A stretch of 26,163 nucleotides of DNA from Streptomyces sp. NRRL B-1347 (GCF_000720325.1 NZ_JOJM01000089.1:1-26163), one strand, 5' to 3'. Positions 1 to 6,930 are shown, counted from the first letter of the stretch. The notes: generated by a model not told the origin, from the sequence alone. Numbers and translations are program-made.

Positions 1-1
1 C

Positions 2-94
2 GGCATCCTCGCCGACTGCTCCGAAGCGGCGCGTCTGCACACCGCTACGGCCACCGCGCCCGCGGGCCCGGCCGGAGGAGGCCGGGATGCCTGA
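2..94 (+). CDS. C-terminal end of an unidentified protein (partial)
   Basis: An open frame enters from the left edge and ends at TGA 92-94. The visible 30 residues are alanine- and glycine-rich, end in GGGRDA and show no recognisable domain. The stop lies inside the start of the next gene: the ATG at 87 overlaps this frame by 8 bases, and the GGAGGAGG ribosome-binding site for that gene (about 73-80) sits within this coding sequence. This implies a two-gene unit with translational coupling. The start and most of the gene are outside the window, so no function can be given. Confidence 0.5.
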   Translation, partial: GILADCSEAARLHTATATAPAGPAGGGRDA

Positions 95-554
95 CCCCAT
101 GCCGGTCGTGCTGCTCGCCGCCCTGCCCGGGATCGACACGCTCGGCCCGGCACAGCTGTCCGGTTCCGCCTGCGTCTGGTGCGAGCACGCATTCCGCCCT
201 GGCGAGGGAATCAACCTCGGCAGCCCCGGCCCCTTCCGGCCGCACGGCTGCGTGCTCTGCTGCGAGGCCAGGACGAACTCCCTGTCGACCTACCTCACCT
301 GGTACGACCACACCGTCACGTGCCTGCGATGCCCGTTCGGCCCGTGTGAACCAGGCCAGGCCCTCGGCACAGCGCACCTGGCCGTACGGGAACGGGCAGG
401 CCACCCGCCGGTCTGCTGCGCGGCCTGCCGGACCACCATCGCCCCCGGCGAGTCACTCCGCCCGCACTTCTGGCGCGAGGAACCCTGGCCGATGTTCGGC
501 TACCTCCACGCACGCGACTGCCCGGCCTCCGCGAGCCGCCCGACGACTCCGTAG
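87..554 (+). CDS. Cysteine-rich, probably zinc-binding hypothetical protein
   Basis: A 155-residue protein starting at ATG 87, six bases after a strong GGAGGAGG site and overlapping the preceding gene. It contains paired cysteines spaced like zinc knuckles: CVWC (29-32), CVLC (55-58), CLRC (79-82, followed by C87) and CAAC (111-114). Histidines and tryptophans lie between them, and a late HARDC motif closes the protein. It is inferred to be a small cytoplasmic protein holding two metal-bound folds; no catalytic motif or named family is recognised. A decayed paralogue lies at 5954-6380 and keeps the CLRCP-GPCE core and the HAR-CP end, which supports this frame as a real gene. Two tandem hairpins follow the stop. 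Confidence 0.75.
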   Translation: MPDPMPVVLLAALPGIDTLGPAQLSGSACVWCEHAFRPGEGINLGSPGPFRPHGCVLCCEARTNSLSTYLTWYDHTVTCLRCPFGPCEPGQALGTAHLAVRERAGHPPVCCAACRTTIAPGESLRPHFWREEPWPMFGYLHARDCPASASRPTTP

Positions 555-591
555 CTGCGGGGCGGCGTGATGTCCGTCCGCCGTCCCCGCT

Positions 592-653
592 GCGCGCTCG
601 GCCCTCCGACCGAGCGCGCCCGCCCTGTCCTCTCCTGAGGGAGGACAGGGCGG
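592..653 (+). terminator. Two tandem hairpins after the cysteine-rich gene
   Basis: The first hairpin (592-619) has perfect 10-base arms, GCGCGCTCGG and its complement, with an 8-base loop. The second (620-653) starts on the next base and has perfect 13-base arms, CCGCCCTGTCCTC and its complement, also with an 8-base loop. They begin 38 bases after the stop at 554. No long T tract follows, as is usual for streptomycete terminators. Confidence 0.75.
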
Positions 654-801
654 TTCACTGCGCGCACAGCGCCCCCTGCCATGTCATCCAGCAGTGGGCG
701 CCCTCTGGCCAGCGTGCCTCCCGAGCGTGCTGGCCGGGCCTGTCTTGGAGTTGTCCGTCAGGCCGTCGGAATCTGCACGTCCGGCCTCCCCGCCAGGCAC
801 T

Positions 802-960
802 CTACCCAGCACTTACACCGGTGGTGCCCGTCGCCTTCTCGATGACGGCCGCGGCCCGCTCGGCCGCGGTGTTGCCTCGCGGCTCTGTAGCGGAATCGGC
901 CGCGTAGGCACTGGCAGTGCAGATCAGCAAGGCTCCAGCGGTGGCCGTAGCCACGAACAT
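802..960 (-). CDS. Possible tiny secreted peptide or N-terminal gene relic
   Basis: A 52-residue frame from ATG 960 to TAG 802-804. Residues 1-20 look like a signal peptide: a hydrophobic run ending ASAYA followed by ADS, a plausible signal peptidase site. The rest is an acidic, alanine-rich stretch resembling the start of a secreted pro-protein, then an early stop. The frame stays open upstream (through LSSRTSV), so a non-ATG start nearer 996 is possible. No clear ribosome-binding site was found. It may be a real small exported peptide or the remains of a longer secreted protein. No other convincing gene lies between 660 and 1114. Confidence 0.3.
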   Translation of the reverse strand: MFVATATAGALLICTASAYAADSATEPRGNTAAERAAAVIEKATGTTGVSAG

Positions 961-1114
961 GACACTCGTACGGGAAGACAGACCGTGCCGCGAGGTCGCG
1001 CCAGCAGCCTCAGAAGGCCTGGTCGCGCTGCACGCGGCAGGATGGGGGCTTGCTCGACCTGGCCTGCAGCCTGATCTGCATCCGACGTCTTCCCAGCGTT
1101 CCCAGAGTGATCGG

Positions 1115-1600
1115 CTAGGAGTTCGAGCGCAGCCCCAGGGCGCTGTGCTGAATCAGACCGGCTGGAGCATCGGAACCCGACTCCCGACGCGTCAACTCGA
1201 CCAACTTGGAACGGAGGTCTTTCGCCGGCTCGCCAAGCACGATGGTGCTGATCACCAACTCAAGCATGACGCAGTCGTAGGCATCGTCGGTTCCTCGGTA
1301 GCGTTCGGCGTCACGTTCGACTACGGCACTGTCGATCCGCCATCCACCACCATCGACGGGCGCGAAGGTTGCTGCGAAGGTTCCGTTACCAGTCCAGCTC
1401 CGGTGCAGGAAGACGACCTCGGCCTCCGTGAAGATGTCCCACTTCTCGTCCATGTCCCGCGACGCATAGCCGAGCTGGATCCGCTTCCAGTCCTCATCTG
1501 ACCAGATCCGCTGAGGTAGCTCCGGCATCGAACGAGGAGCTGATATCGGCTGGATGCGACCGGAGAACGTGGAGCGAGTTACGCGTTCGTCAGCAGGCAT
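1115..1600 (-). CDS. Conserved hypothetical protein
   Basis: The longest reading gives 161 residues from ATG 1600. An internal ATG at 1528 (MPELPQRIWSDEDW) would give 137 residues and looks like a natural N-terminus, though neither start has a strong ribosome-binding site. Notable segments are MDEKWDIF, VVFLHRSWTG and FAPVDGGGWRI, a tryptophan-rich core that reads as a compact soluble alpha/beta protein. There is no signal peptide or membrane segment. The C-terminal 30 residues are low-complexity and may be disordered. I believe it belongs to a conserved actinobacterial hypothetical family but cannot name a function. It stands alone on the minus strand, with no gene between 1600 and the SET relic. 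Confidence 0.6.
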   Translation of the reverse strand: MPADERVTRSTFSGRIQPISAPRSMPELPQRIWSDEDWKRIQLGYASRDMDEKWDIFTEAEVVFLHRSWTGNGTFAATFAPVDGGGWRIDSAVVERDAERYRGTDDAYDCVMLELVISTIVLGEPAKDLRSKLVELTRRESGSDAPAGLIQHSALGLRSNS

Positions 1601-1711
1601 GAAGTGATCCTACGGACGAAGCCGAGCGTCCCAGCATCCCGTCCCTCACGAACCTGATTGTGAAACGATCTGCTATCCGTCACACAATGATCTGGAAGCC
1701 TCACGAGTCGT

Positions 1712-2040
1712 CTACGGCCGCAGGGTCCACTGACGAAGGCCGCGCAGATAGGCGGCGACGTACGGGGGCACGTCGGTGCGGTACTTGAAGCCGCGGGTGC
1801 GCCCGCGGCGGGTGGTACTGCCGCACAAGCAGTGAAGGACGGCAATGCTCTCGTGCTCCGTGGTCTCGTAGTCCCAGGTGATCTCCTCACCGGTGTGGAT
1901 CGTGGTGAGAGCCACGAAGTCGTATCCGCCGAGCGGGTTGTCCTTGACGCCGGTGTTGGGGGAGCAGGAGTGGTTGATGCTGCGAGCCGCCTCATCGAGC
2001 TCGATGTGAAGACTCCAGTCCTTCTGGAACGAATGCCGGG
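1712..2040 (-). pseudogene. C-terminal fragment of a SET-domain lysine methyltransferase
   Basis: The minus-strand frame ending at TAG 1712-1714 encodes the C-terminal half of a SET domain. The cofactor-pocket motif INHSCSPNTGV is followed by YDFVALTTIHTGEEITWDYE and then a post-SET-like CLCGSTTRRGRTRGF. The SET-N half, which should carry the substrate and cofactor entry segments, is missing: similarity stops near SFQKDWSLHIELDEA (about 2035). Upstream sequence in the same frame is the antisense of an unrelated DsbA/FrnE relic. The long open frame to 2605 is therefore a fusion of convenience rather than a gene. The post-SET motif reads TTRRG where the family usually has a further cysteine. 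It is probably inactive. Confidence 0.7.
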
Positions 2041-2102
2041 ATCTGGCCCCTCCAGAAGCGTCCACATCGCCTTGCTCGGGTGCACCCGCGATCTTGGCCT
2101 CC

Positions 2103-2477
2103 GCCGCCGACGCCTCGTTCGGCGCCGCCGGCGGCCTCGCGCTCGACTTCAGCCGCGCGGTGTTCACCAACACCTTTGACGCGCACCGGCTGGCCGCGTA
2201 GGCAGCAGCGCAGGGCAAGGGCGAGGAGATGGCCGAGCGGCTGTTCCGTGCCTGCTTCACCGACGGCCTGAACATCGCGGACCCCGCCGTGCTCGACCGG
2301 CTCGCCGCCGAGACGGGCGTCACGGCGGCCAGCGGCGGCGCGCAGGCACTGCGGGCCGAACTCGCCCGTGTCCGCGCCCTCGGCCTGCCGGACCCGCCGG
2401 TACTGCTCCGCGCCGACGGCCCTGTTCTGTCCGGGGAGATACGAGAGGACGACGTCCTCGCCGCACTGGCCGGGTGA
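2103..2477 (+). pseudogene. C-terminal fragment of a DsbA/FrnE-family oxidoreductase
   Basis: The frame carries the helical insert and C-terminus typical of FrnE/DsbA-like thioredoxin-fold proteins: LDFSRAVFTNTFDAHRLAA, then MAERLFRACFTDGLNIAD and a C-terminal LARVRALGLPDPPVLLRADG. The N-terminal thioredoxin half with the CPWC-type active site is absent. An in-frame TAG (2199-2201) interrupts the frame between HRLAA and the next helix. The remaining open part from ATG 2229 to TGA 2477 could be translated only as an 82-residue fragment. The left edge abuts the oppositely oriented SET relic, so both were probably truncated at one recombination junction near 2040-2100. Confidence 0.7.
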
Positions 2478-2612
2478 CGCGGGGCTCGAGGCCGCGGCCG
2501 CTGGTCCCGCGGGGCGGTCACGGTGAGGGGGCCGGGGCTCGCAGTTGCTCTGGTCGGTGACGGACTCGAGCGGTCCGGGTGGCCCCCGCTCTGCCCGGAG
2601 GCCACCCGCGGG

Positions 2613-3269
2613 TCAGTCGTCGTTGGCGCCGGTTGTCGTGCGCTGGTTGTCGAGGGCGTCCAGGCGTTCGACGAGGTGGGTGTGGCGGTCGTCGAGGTAG
2701 GGACGCATGCCGTCCAGCGGGGCGATGAGCTCGGCGGCGTCGGTGGCGCCGAGGGCGGCGTCCAGGGCGGCCCGGGCCGAGTGCGCTTGGGGCGCGAGGT
2801 GGTCGAGCGCGGTGATCTGTCCGGCGAGGCGGCGCAGGTCGGCGGCGTGGGCGCGGGCCCAGGTGGCGCTGGCGCGTTCGGCGGCCCTGGCCTGGCGGGT
2901 GGCTGTCACGCGCTGCTCGCCGGTGGTGCCCGCGGCGCCGGGGCGGCCGCGGAGGTAGCGGCGTTCGGCGGCCTGGCGGCTGGCGACGCCGAGGGGAGCG
3001 GCGAGGTCGGCCCAGCTGGCGCCCGCGTCGCGGGCGGTTTCGATCAGGCCGGTCTCCCAGCCGGCGAGCTGTTCGCGCACCTGCCGCAGCAGCATCAGGG
3101 AGGCCAGGGCCTGGTCGGGGCCGGGGTCGGCGGCGTCGGATGGCTCGTGCTGGGCCTCGCGCAGGGCGTCGTCGATGGCGGCAAGGGCCGCCGCGGCGGC
3201 GAGGAAGGACGCTGGGCTGTGGGCATCGTTGCTGGTCGTGGGCGGCTGGTCGGCTGCGGTCACGGGCAC
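2613..3269 (-). CDS. rheA: HSP18 transcriptional regulator, RheA-like repressor
   Basis: A 218-residue, alanine-rich helical protein with an HTH-like segment around residues 82-110 (DAGASWADLAAPLGVASRQAAERRYL). It is divergent from the small heat-shock gene at 3391. In Streptomyces albus, RheA is encoded in the same arrangement, represses hsp18 and its own gene, and loses DNA binding on heating (established). The shared intergenic region contains an exact match to the published RheA operator form TGTCATC-N5-GATGACA, which strongly supports the assignment. The start at 3269 is upstream of a hydrophilic N-terminal tail and leaves 121 bases to hsp18. The protein has no signal or membrane segment and is expected to be a cytoplasmic DNA-binding thermosensor. 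Confidence 0.8.
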   Translation of the reverse strand: MPVTAADQPPTTSNDAHSPASFLAAAAALAAIDDALREAQHEPSDAADPGPDQALASLMLLRQVREQLAGWETGLIETARDAGASWADLAAPLGVASRQAAERRYLRGRPGAAGTTGEQRVTATRQARAAERASATWARAHAADLRRLAGQITALDHLAPQAHSARAALDAALGATDAAELIAPLDGMRPYLDDRHTHLVERLDALDNQRTTTGANDD

Positions 3270-3280
3270 CTCCCTCGGAA

Positions 3281-3299
3281 TGTCATCAGGTCGACGACA
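3281..3299. promoter_or_regulatory. Second, imperfect RheA-type operator
   Basis: TGTCATC, a 5-base spacer, then GACGACA: one mismatch from TGTCATC-N5-GATGACA. It starts 26 bases from the perfect site and only 12 bases upstream of the rheA start, so it is well placed for autoregulation. Confidence 0.6.
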
Positions 3300-3305
3300 T
3301 CGTGA

Positions 3306-3334
3306 TTGTCATCCATTGGATGACATGTTACAAC
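3306..3334 (+). promoter_or_regulatory. hsp18 promoter overlapping a perfect RheA operator
   Basis: The 19-base palindrome TGTCATCCATTGGATGACA occupies 3307-3325 and matches TGTCATC-N5-GATGACA exactly. A vegetative-type promoter fits around it: TTGTCA at 3306-3311, a 17-base spacer, then TACAAC at 3329-3334. Repressor bound here would cover the -35 and spacer. The operator is seen directly; the -35/-10 assignment is inference. Confidence 0.75.
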
Positions 3335-3390
3335 GGTGTCAGTGCAGCGCATTGGCAGCAACTGCTCGAACCTGCTGGAGGTGTTTCACG

Positions 3391-3822
3391 ATGTTGATGC
3401 GCACTGACCCCTTCCGTGAGCTGGACCGGATGGCGCAGCAGCTGATGGGCCCGGGCACCTGGTCGAAGCCGTCGGTGATGCCGATGGACGCCTACCGCGA
3501 GGGCGACGAGTACGTGGTGGCCTTCGACATCCCGGGCGTGACCGCGGAGTCGATCGACATCGACGTCGAGCGGAACATGCTGACCGTCAAGGCCGAGCGG
3601 CGGCCGGTGGCGAAGGCCGACGGCGTGAAGGTGGAGCTGTCCGAGCGGCCGCTGGGCGTCTTCTCCCGCCAGATCGTGCTCGCCGACACCCTGGACACCG
3701 AGCGCATCCAGGCCGACTACGACGCGGGTGTGCTCACCCTGCGCATCCCGATCGCCGAGCGCGCCAAGCCCCGCAAGATCTCCATCGGGGTCGGCTCCGG
3801 CCACAAGGAGATTTCCGGCTGA
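3391..3822 (+). CDS. hsp18: Hsp20-family small heat-shock protein
   Basis: A 143-residue alpha-crystallin-type chaperone. The N-terminus MLMRTDPFRELDRMAQQL is typical of bacterial Hsp18. The alpha-crystallin domain spans about residues 28-130, with YVVAFDIPGV, the NMLTVKAER strand and the family signature GVLTLRIPIAE near the end. Such proteins form oligomers that bind unfolding proteins without ATP, in the cytoplasm. ATG 3391 follows a GGAG site by about 10 bases; an internal ATG two codons later is possible. Divergent from rheA with operators between them, so expression should rise on heat when RheA releases DNA. A hairpin terminator begins 15 bases after the stop. Confidence 0.95.
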   Translation: MLMRTDPFRELDRMAQQLMGPGTWSKPSVMPMDAYREGDEYVVAFDIPGVTAESIDIDVERNMLTVKAERRPVAKADGVKVELSERPLGVFSRQIVLADTLDTERIQADYDAGVLTLRIPIAERAKPRKISIGVGSGHKEISG

Positions 3823-3836
3823 CACCAGCACGGAAA

Positions 3837-3881
3837 GGGTGCGGAGGGCGTACATCTGCCCCCTCCCCGGCCTCCGCACCC
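3837..3881 (+). terminator. Hairpin terminator after hsp18
   Basis: Perfect 11-base arms GGGTGCGGAGG (3837-3847) and CCTCCGCACCC (3871-3881) enclose a 23-base C-rich loop, starting 15 bases after the hsp18 stop. Confidence 0.75.
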
Positions 3882-3928
3882 CCTGGCCGGCCTGATGCCG
3901 AAGAGGATGGAGCGGCGGCCGGTCGTCC

Positions 3929-4357
3929 GTGCGGCCCGCAGCGTTCCTCGACCGCGTGCAGCGGCGCGGTGGAGACGGCACCGGAGAGGGAGCCGAGCGC
4001 GCGGCCCGCGCGTCACCCGACCCGGCTCGCGGCACGCCTGCCGCAAGGTGTCGCCCCGATCCTGCTCGACGAACCGCCGCAGAGCGCCGAGCCACAGCCC
4101 GAGCGGCTCGCCCGCGCGCTCGCCGCCTGTTTCGAGGGCGGCACCGAGCAGACCGCGACCTGGGACGTCACGTCACCACCGTGCTGCCCACCGTCACCGA
4201 CACGGCAGGCGAACACCTGCTGGGGCAGGGGCAGCACCTGCTCCAGCTCTCCGCCGGCCACGGCCTCCTCCTTGGCCACCCCTCAGCCCACCTGACCCGC
4301 ACCGGGGCGCCGCACCCGGCACCCCCACGGCTTCATGAAAGGCATACACCGCAGTGA
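3929..4357 (+). pseudogene. Frameshifted DUF2267 gene
   Basis: The frame starting at GTG 3929 begins FLDRVQRRGGDGTGEGAERA, a typical DUF2267 N-terminus. Similarity then jumps to another frame at LAARLPQGVAPIL (from about 4022), with a helix missing between, and returns to the first frame at TTVLPTVTDTAGEHLL. The second jump coincides with a tandem ACGTC duplication at 4165-4174; removing one copy restores WDVTTVLP. The product aligns along its length with the intact DUF2267 protein just downstream (for example LAARLP...TWDVTTV against LAARLP...RWDTGSV). The stop TGA at 4355-4357 overlaps the next gene's GTG by 4 bases, so the pair was once coupled. Two lesions make it almost certainly inactive. 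Confidence 0.75.
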
Positions 4358-4797
4358 TCTCCGACGTGCGCGTACCGCTTGAGCACCAGCAGCCGTACTC
4401 GACGGCGTACGAGCAGATGCTGGAGAAGGTCCGCTACGAGGGCGCCTACCCCACCCGCGAACGGGCCGACGAAGCCGTCCGCCTGGTCCTCGCGGGGCTG
4501 GGACGTCAGCTGGCCGGCGACGAACGCGTCGACCTCGCCGCCCGCCTGCCCCTGGAGGCCGCCCGCGTGCTGACCGCGCAGATCCCCGAGGTCCAGCCGC
4601 TGACCGGTTGGGCTTTCGTCAAGGACCTCGCCGCCCGCACCGGCGCCTCGCTGGCCACCACCCGCTGGGACACCGGCTCCGTCTTCGCAGCCGTCACCGC
4701 CCACGCGGGCCCCGACCTGATCACCCGCATCCTCCACCAACTCCCCAGCGGCTACGCGCTGCTGTTCGGCCAGGCCGAACTCACCTCCGCCGCCTAG
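4354..4797 (+). CDS. DUF2267 domain protein
   Basis: A 147-residue protein from GTG 4354, with a GAAAGG site about 12 bases upstream. It has the two-lobed helical layout of DUF2267: YEQMLEKVRYEGAYPTRERADEAVRLVLAGLG..., then LAARLPLEAARVL, a second repeat GWAFVKDLAARTG, and a terminal LPSGYALLFGQAEL. DUF2267 proteins are small, soluble and of unknown biochemical role, and in actinobacteria often sit near stress-response genes. The hsp18 unit directly upstream fits that pattern. Translation may originally have been coupled to the broken DUF2267 gene that overlaps its start. Confidence 0.85.
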   Translation: MISDVRVPLEHQQPYSTAYEQMLEKVRYEGAYPTRERADEAVRLVLAGLGRQLAGDERVDLAARLPLEAARVLTAQIPEVQPLTGWAFVKDLAARTGASLATTRWDTGSVFAAVTAHAGPDLITRILHQLPSGYALLFGQAELTSAA

Positions 4798-4810
4798 CCG
4801 ACGAGACGGG

Positions 4811-4838
4811 CGGCCCGGGTGCGGACGCGACGCCCGGG
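4811..4838. terminator. Hairpin between convergent genes
   Basis: CCCGGG at 4814-4819 pairs with CCCGGG at 4833-4838 across a 13-base loop, extendable with a bulge through flanking CGG/CCG. A second small hairpin (GCCCG/CGGGC) follows near 4857-4873. They lie between the DUF2267 stop (4797) and the convergent relic ending at 4921, and may end transcription from both sides. Confidence 0.4.
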
Positions 4839-4920
4839 GGCCGTCCCGGCGTGCAGCCCGCCGCCGACGGGCCGCAGGTTGCTCGGCGTCGGCCCCGCCC
4901 CTCACCTAAGGCGCGGGGAG

Positions 4921-5270
4921 TCAGCACGGTTCGCGCAGCTTGTCGCGCAGTGTGCGCCAGTGCCGGGCGAGGAAGGACTCGTCGGCGGCTTTGACCGCGA
5001 CCCAGTCGGCGAGGGCGTGGGCGTCCACGTCCTCCAGCCGGACTCCCGGGCACCTCAGGGGGATGTCTGCCCGGAACTCCTCGGCCCACTGCTCGTCGAG
5101 GAGGCGCAGGAGGGCGACTTGCTTGGCGTTCCAGCCGATCCGCGTGTACCGGTCCTCGGGCCACCGGTCCCGCGGATGGTGAACCCGACCAGGTCGTACT
5201 GGTGCCCGCCGTAGAGCTTCGCGGACATCTCGCGCACTGCGGCCCGCACACCCTCGACCGTTATCGTCAC
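4921..5270 (-). pseudogene. Frameshifted hypothetical gene
   Basis: Reading minus from GTG 5270, the first frame gives VTITVEGVRAAVREM then SAKLYGGHQYDLVGFTIRG. The coding signal then moves to another frame at RWPEDRYTRIGWNAKQVALL, which continues through LRLLDEQWAEEFRADIPLR and VDAHALADWVAVKAADESF to LRDKLREPC and TGA at 4921-4923. A single-base change near 5165-5178 joins them into one protein of about 116 residues with normal codon bias throughout. The family is not recognised; the product would be a small soluble protein with an acidic helical C-terminal half. No strong ribosome-binding site precedes GTG 5270. The break may be real or a sequencing error in a GC-rich run. Confidence 0.6.
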
Positions 5271-5342
5271 AGCGACGATTACTGCATCTGTTCGATCCGC
5301 AACGGCATTCGGCCGACGTGACGCGGGAGCGCCTTGCCCTTC

Positions 5343-5389
5343 TGCCGCCTCCTCGGGGGCGCGCGGAGTCGGCCCGCGAGGAGGCGGCA
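5343..5389. repeat. 13-base-arm inverted repeat
   Basis: TGCCGCCTCCTCG (5343-5355) and its perfect complement (5377-5389) flank a 21-base loop. It lies between two minus-strand relics, upstream of the 4921-5270 gene. It could be a terminator or a regulatory hairpin. Confidence 0.55.
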
Positions 5390-5453
5390 TCAGCGACGAC
5401 GCACCGCCAGGGGTCGATGAACGAGGTACGTCCGACCGGTGCACGGCCGCTGG

Positions 5454-5503
5454 TGCCGGGGGCGGCGACGGACTGATCGTCGGTACGAGCGCCGCCCCCG
5501 GCA
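5454..5503 (-). terminator. Hairpin terminator of the minus-strand secreted-protein gene
   Basis: TGCCGGGGGCGGCG (5454-5467) pairs perfectly with 5490-5503 across a 22-base loop, starting 15 bases after the stop of the gene that ends at 5519. Confidence 0.75.
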
Positions 5504-5518
5504 GGGGATCCCGCTCGG

Positions 5519-5850
5519 CTAGCCGAACTTCACGAAGGTCGGGAACGGAGCCGAGAACGGCTCGAAGTTCCGGGAACCGACGAAGCCGGCGAAGACCGTG
5601 CAGTCGCTGTCCGTGTACATGGTGGCGTCGGTGTCCGTGTCGTTGTGCGCATCACGTGCGCCACCGCTGACGGCGATGCATTTCCATTGGGTGTCGGGAC
5701 GTTGAGGGTCGTCTCGTGCCCGTTGTCCGCCCGCGTGTAGAAGAACGTGCCGGTGGCGGCCTGGGCGTTGCTGGCGGACAGGCTCATGACCAGCGCGGCG
5801 GCCGCGCCGATGGCCAGAGTTGCCCTGCCGGTTCGGTTGAGTGCACGCAT
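5519..5850 (-). pseudogene. Small secreted protein with a one-base frameshift
   Basis: From ATG 5850 (with GAGAGGA about 11 bases upstream) the frame encodes a clear signal peptide: MRALNRTGRATLAIG, a hydrophobic core, then SNAQA before ATGTFFYTR. After HETTLNVP the coding signal shifts frame at a GGG run (5696-5698 on the plus strand) and continues DTQWKCIAVSGGARDAHN, then SDCTVFAGFVGSRNFEPF to TAG at 5519-5521. Restoring one base gives an exported protein of about 110 residues with two cysteines in the mature part (WKC and SDC), probably a disulfide. The family is not known to me. It has its own terminator hairpin downstream. Confidence 0.65.
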
Positions 5851-5953
5851 GAAGGGTCTTTCCTCTCTTGTTGTGGCCAGGAGGATGACGCCCACAGTTG
5901 AAGGATCCACCCTGTATGGGCGTGGCTGAGAGTTTTGACGGATAATCACCCGA

Positions 5954-6380
5954 ATGGATGACATTGCGGCTGCCGTTGCACGGTGTGACCGCACCCGGCA
6001 GCTCCGGCGCCCGCAGCGATCGCGGGTTCCCGCCCCTGTGCAAGGGCCATCGCGCGCACCTGACCACCTGCCGTGCCCTTGCTGCCAGGCCCAGTAGCAC
6101 GCCCTGGCGTACATCGAATGGCACGACCACGGCATCGAGTGCCTGCGCTGCCCCCTCGGCCCCTGCGAACGCGCCCGCGCCCTGCGCGAGGCACGCCTCA
6201 CGGCATGACAGCGCGCCGGGAAACCGGCCCCCCTGTACCTGGAGTGCCAGACCGCCATCACCCCCGGCGCGCCCATCCACCCGCACCTCTGGCAGGGCGC
6301 GAACGAGCCTGTGCGCAGCTTTCTCCACGCGCGCAAGTGCCCGCCCGCGGCCGATCCCTCCGCCCCGGTATCGGGTCGCG
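5954..6380 (+). pseudogene. Decayed paralogue of the cysteine-rich gene at 87-554
   Basis: One frame, starting at ATG 5954, carries stops at 6095-6097 (TAG) and again after RLTA (TGA). Between and beyond them it aligns closely with the intact protein: YIEWHDHGIECLRCPLGPCE matches YLTWYDHTVTCLRCPFGPCE, QRAGKPA matches ERAGHPP, TAITPGAPIHPHLWQ matches TTIAPGESLRPHFWR, and SFLHARKCP matches GYLHARDCP. The first zinc knuckle is not recognisable and the CAAC pair is reduced to one cysteine. It is in the same orientation as the intact copy about 5.5 kb away. Inactivation by nonsense mutation seems certain. The remaining sequence to 6474 holds no other gene. Confidence 0.75.
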
Positions 6381-6474
6381 GGCCTGCTGCAACTTCGCCT
6401 TCTCCGCCAAGGACGCGTTGCGCGTCATCGCGGCTGGACCTGGGTGCCGCCTGCGGTGTCTCCCCGGGAAGGAG

Positions 6475-6804
6475 TCAGCCGCCGAGCAGTTCGTCCGCTC
6501 GGGCCCCGGCGAGCACGGCGTCCAGGAGTCCCGGGTAGCGCGCGTCCAGGTCGTCCCTCCGCAGCGTCAGCAGGTTCTCGCGGCCTGACGGGCGCTGCCA
6601 GATGACGCCGCTTTCGCGCAGGACGCGCCAGTGGTGGGTCATGGTCGACTTCGCCGGTACGCCGAGGGCGGTGAGGACACTCGTGCAGTTGTGGTCCCCG
6701 CCCGCGTCCAGGAGCCGGATCACGGAGAGCCGCAGCGGATTGCCGAGCGCGCTCAGGACGTCGTCGACACGGATCTGGTCGCGCTCGGGGTGGCGGTAGC
6801 TCAT
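6475..6804 (-). CDS. ArsR-family winged-helix repressor
   Basis: A 109-residue protein with the ArsR/SmtB fold: VDDVLSALGNPLRLSVIRLL (first helices), then CTSVLTALGVPAKSTMTHHW as the HTH with recognition helix, then VLRESGVIWQRPSGRENLLT as the beta wing. The metal-binding ELCVC motif of arsenic/zinc sensors is absent, so it more likely responds to an organic ligand or another signal. It is divergent from an MFS exporter 126 bases away, an arrangement in which the regulator usually represses the transporter and itself. CGTACG-centred repeats in the shared intergenic region are candidate binding sites. ATG 6804 has a GAGGG site unusually close to it. Confidence 0.85.
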   Translation of the reverse strand: MSYRHPERDQIRVDDVLSALGNPLRLSVIRLLDAGGDHNCTSVLTALGVPAKSTMTHHWRVLRESGVIWQRPSGRENLLTLRRDDLDARYPGLLDAVLAGARADELLGG

Positions 6805-6820
6805 GCCCTCACCGTACCTC

Positions 6821-6916
6821 CGTACGTGGATATTCGAACTATGCCTTGCCGCCCCCGGTGATCGTACGTAAGGATGCGTACCGTCAATCGTACGTATTCA
6901 CGCGTACTGTCGTACT
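6821..6916. promoter_or_regulatory. Repeated CGTACG-centred sites between arsR-type gene and exporter
   Basis: The 10-mer ATCGTACGTA occurs twice (6861-6870 and 6887-6896), 26 bases apart. CGTACGT also occurs at 6821-6827, and partial CGTACT copies at 6902-6907 and 6911-6916. The core CGTACG is self-complementary. Such clustering is not expected by chance and suggests operators for the ArsR-family protein. A weak promoter (TTGCCG near 6845 and TAAGGA near 6869) can be drawn but is speculative. Confidence 0.55.
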
Positions 6917-6930
6917 GAAGGGGCACACCT

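Noticed and set aside
1712..2605. 297-residue minus-strand protein ending in a SET domain
   Set aside because: Only the last 105 or so residues match SET; the rest is antisense to a DsbA/FrnE relic and low-complexity.
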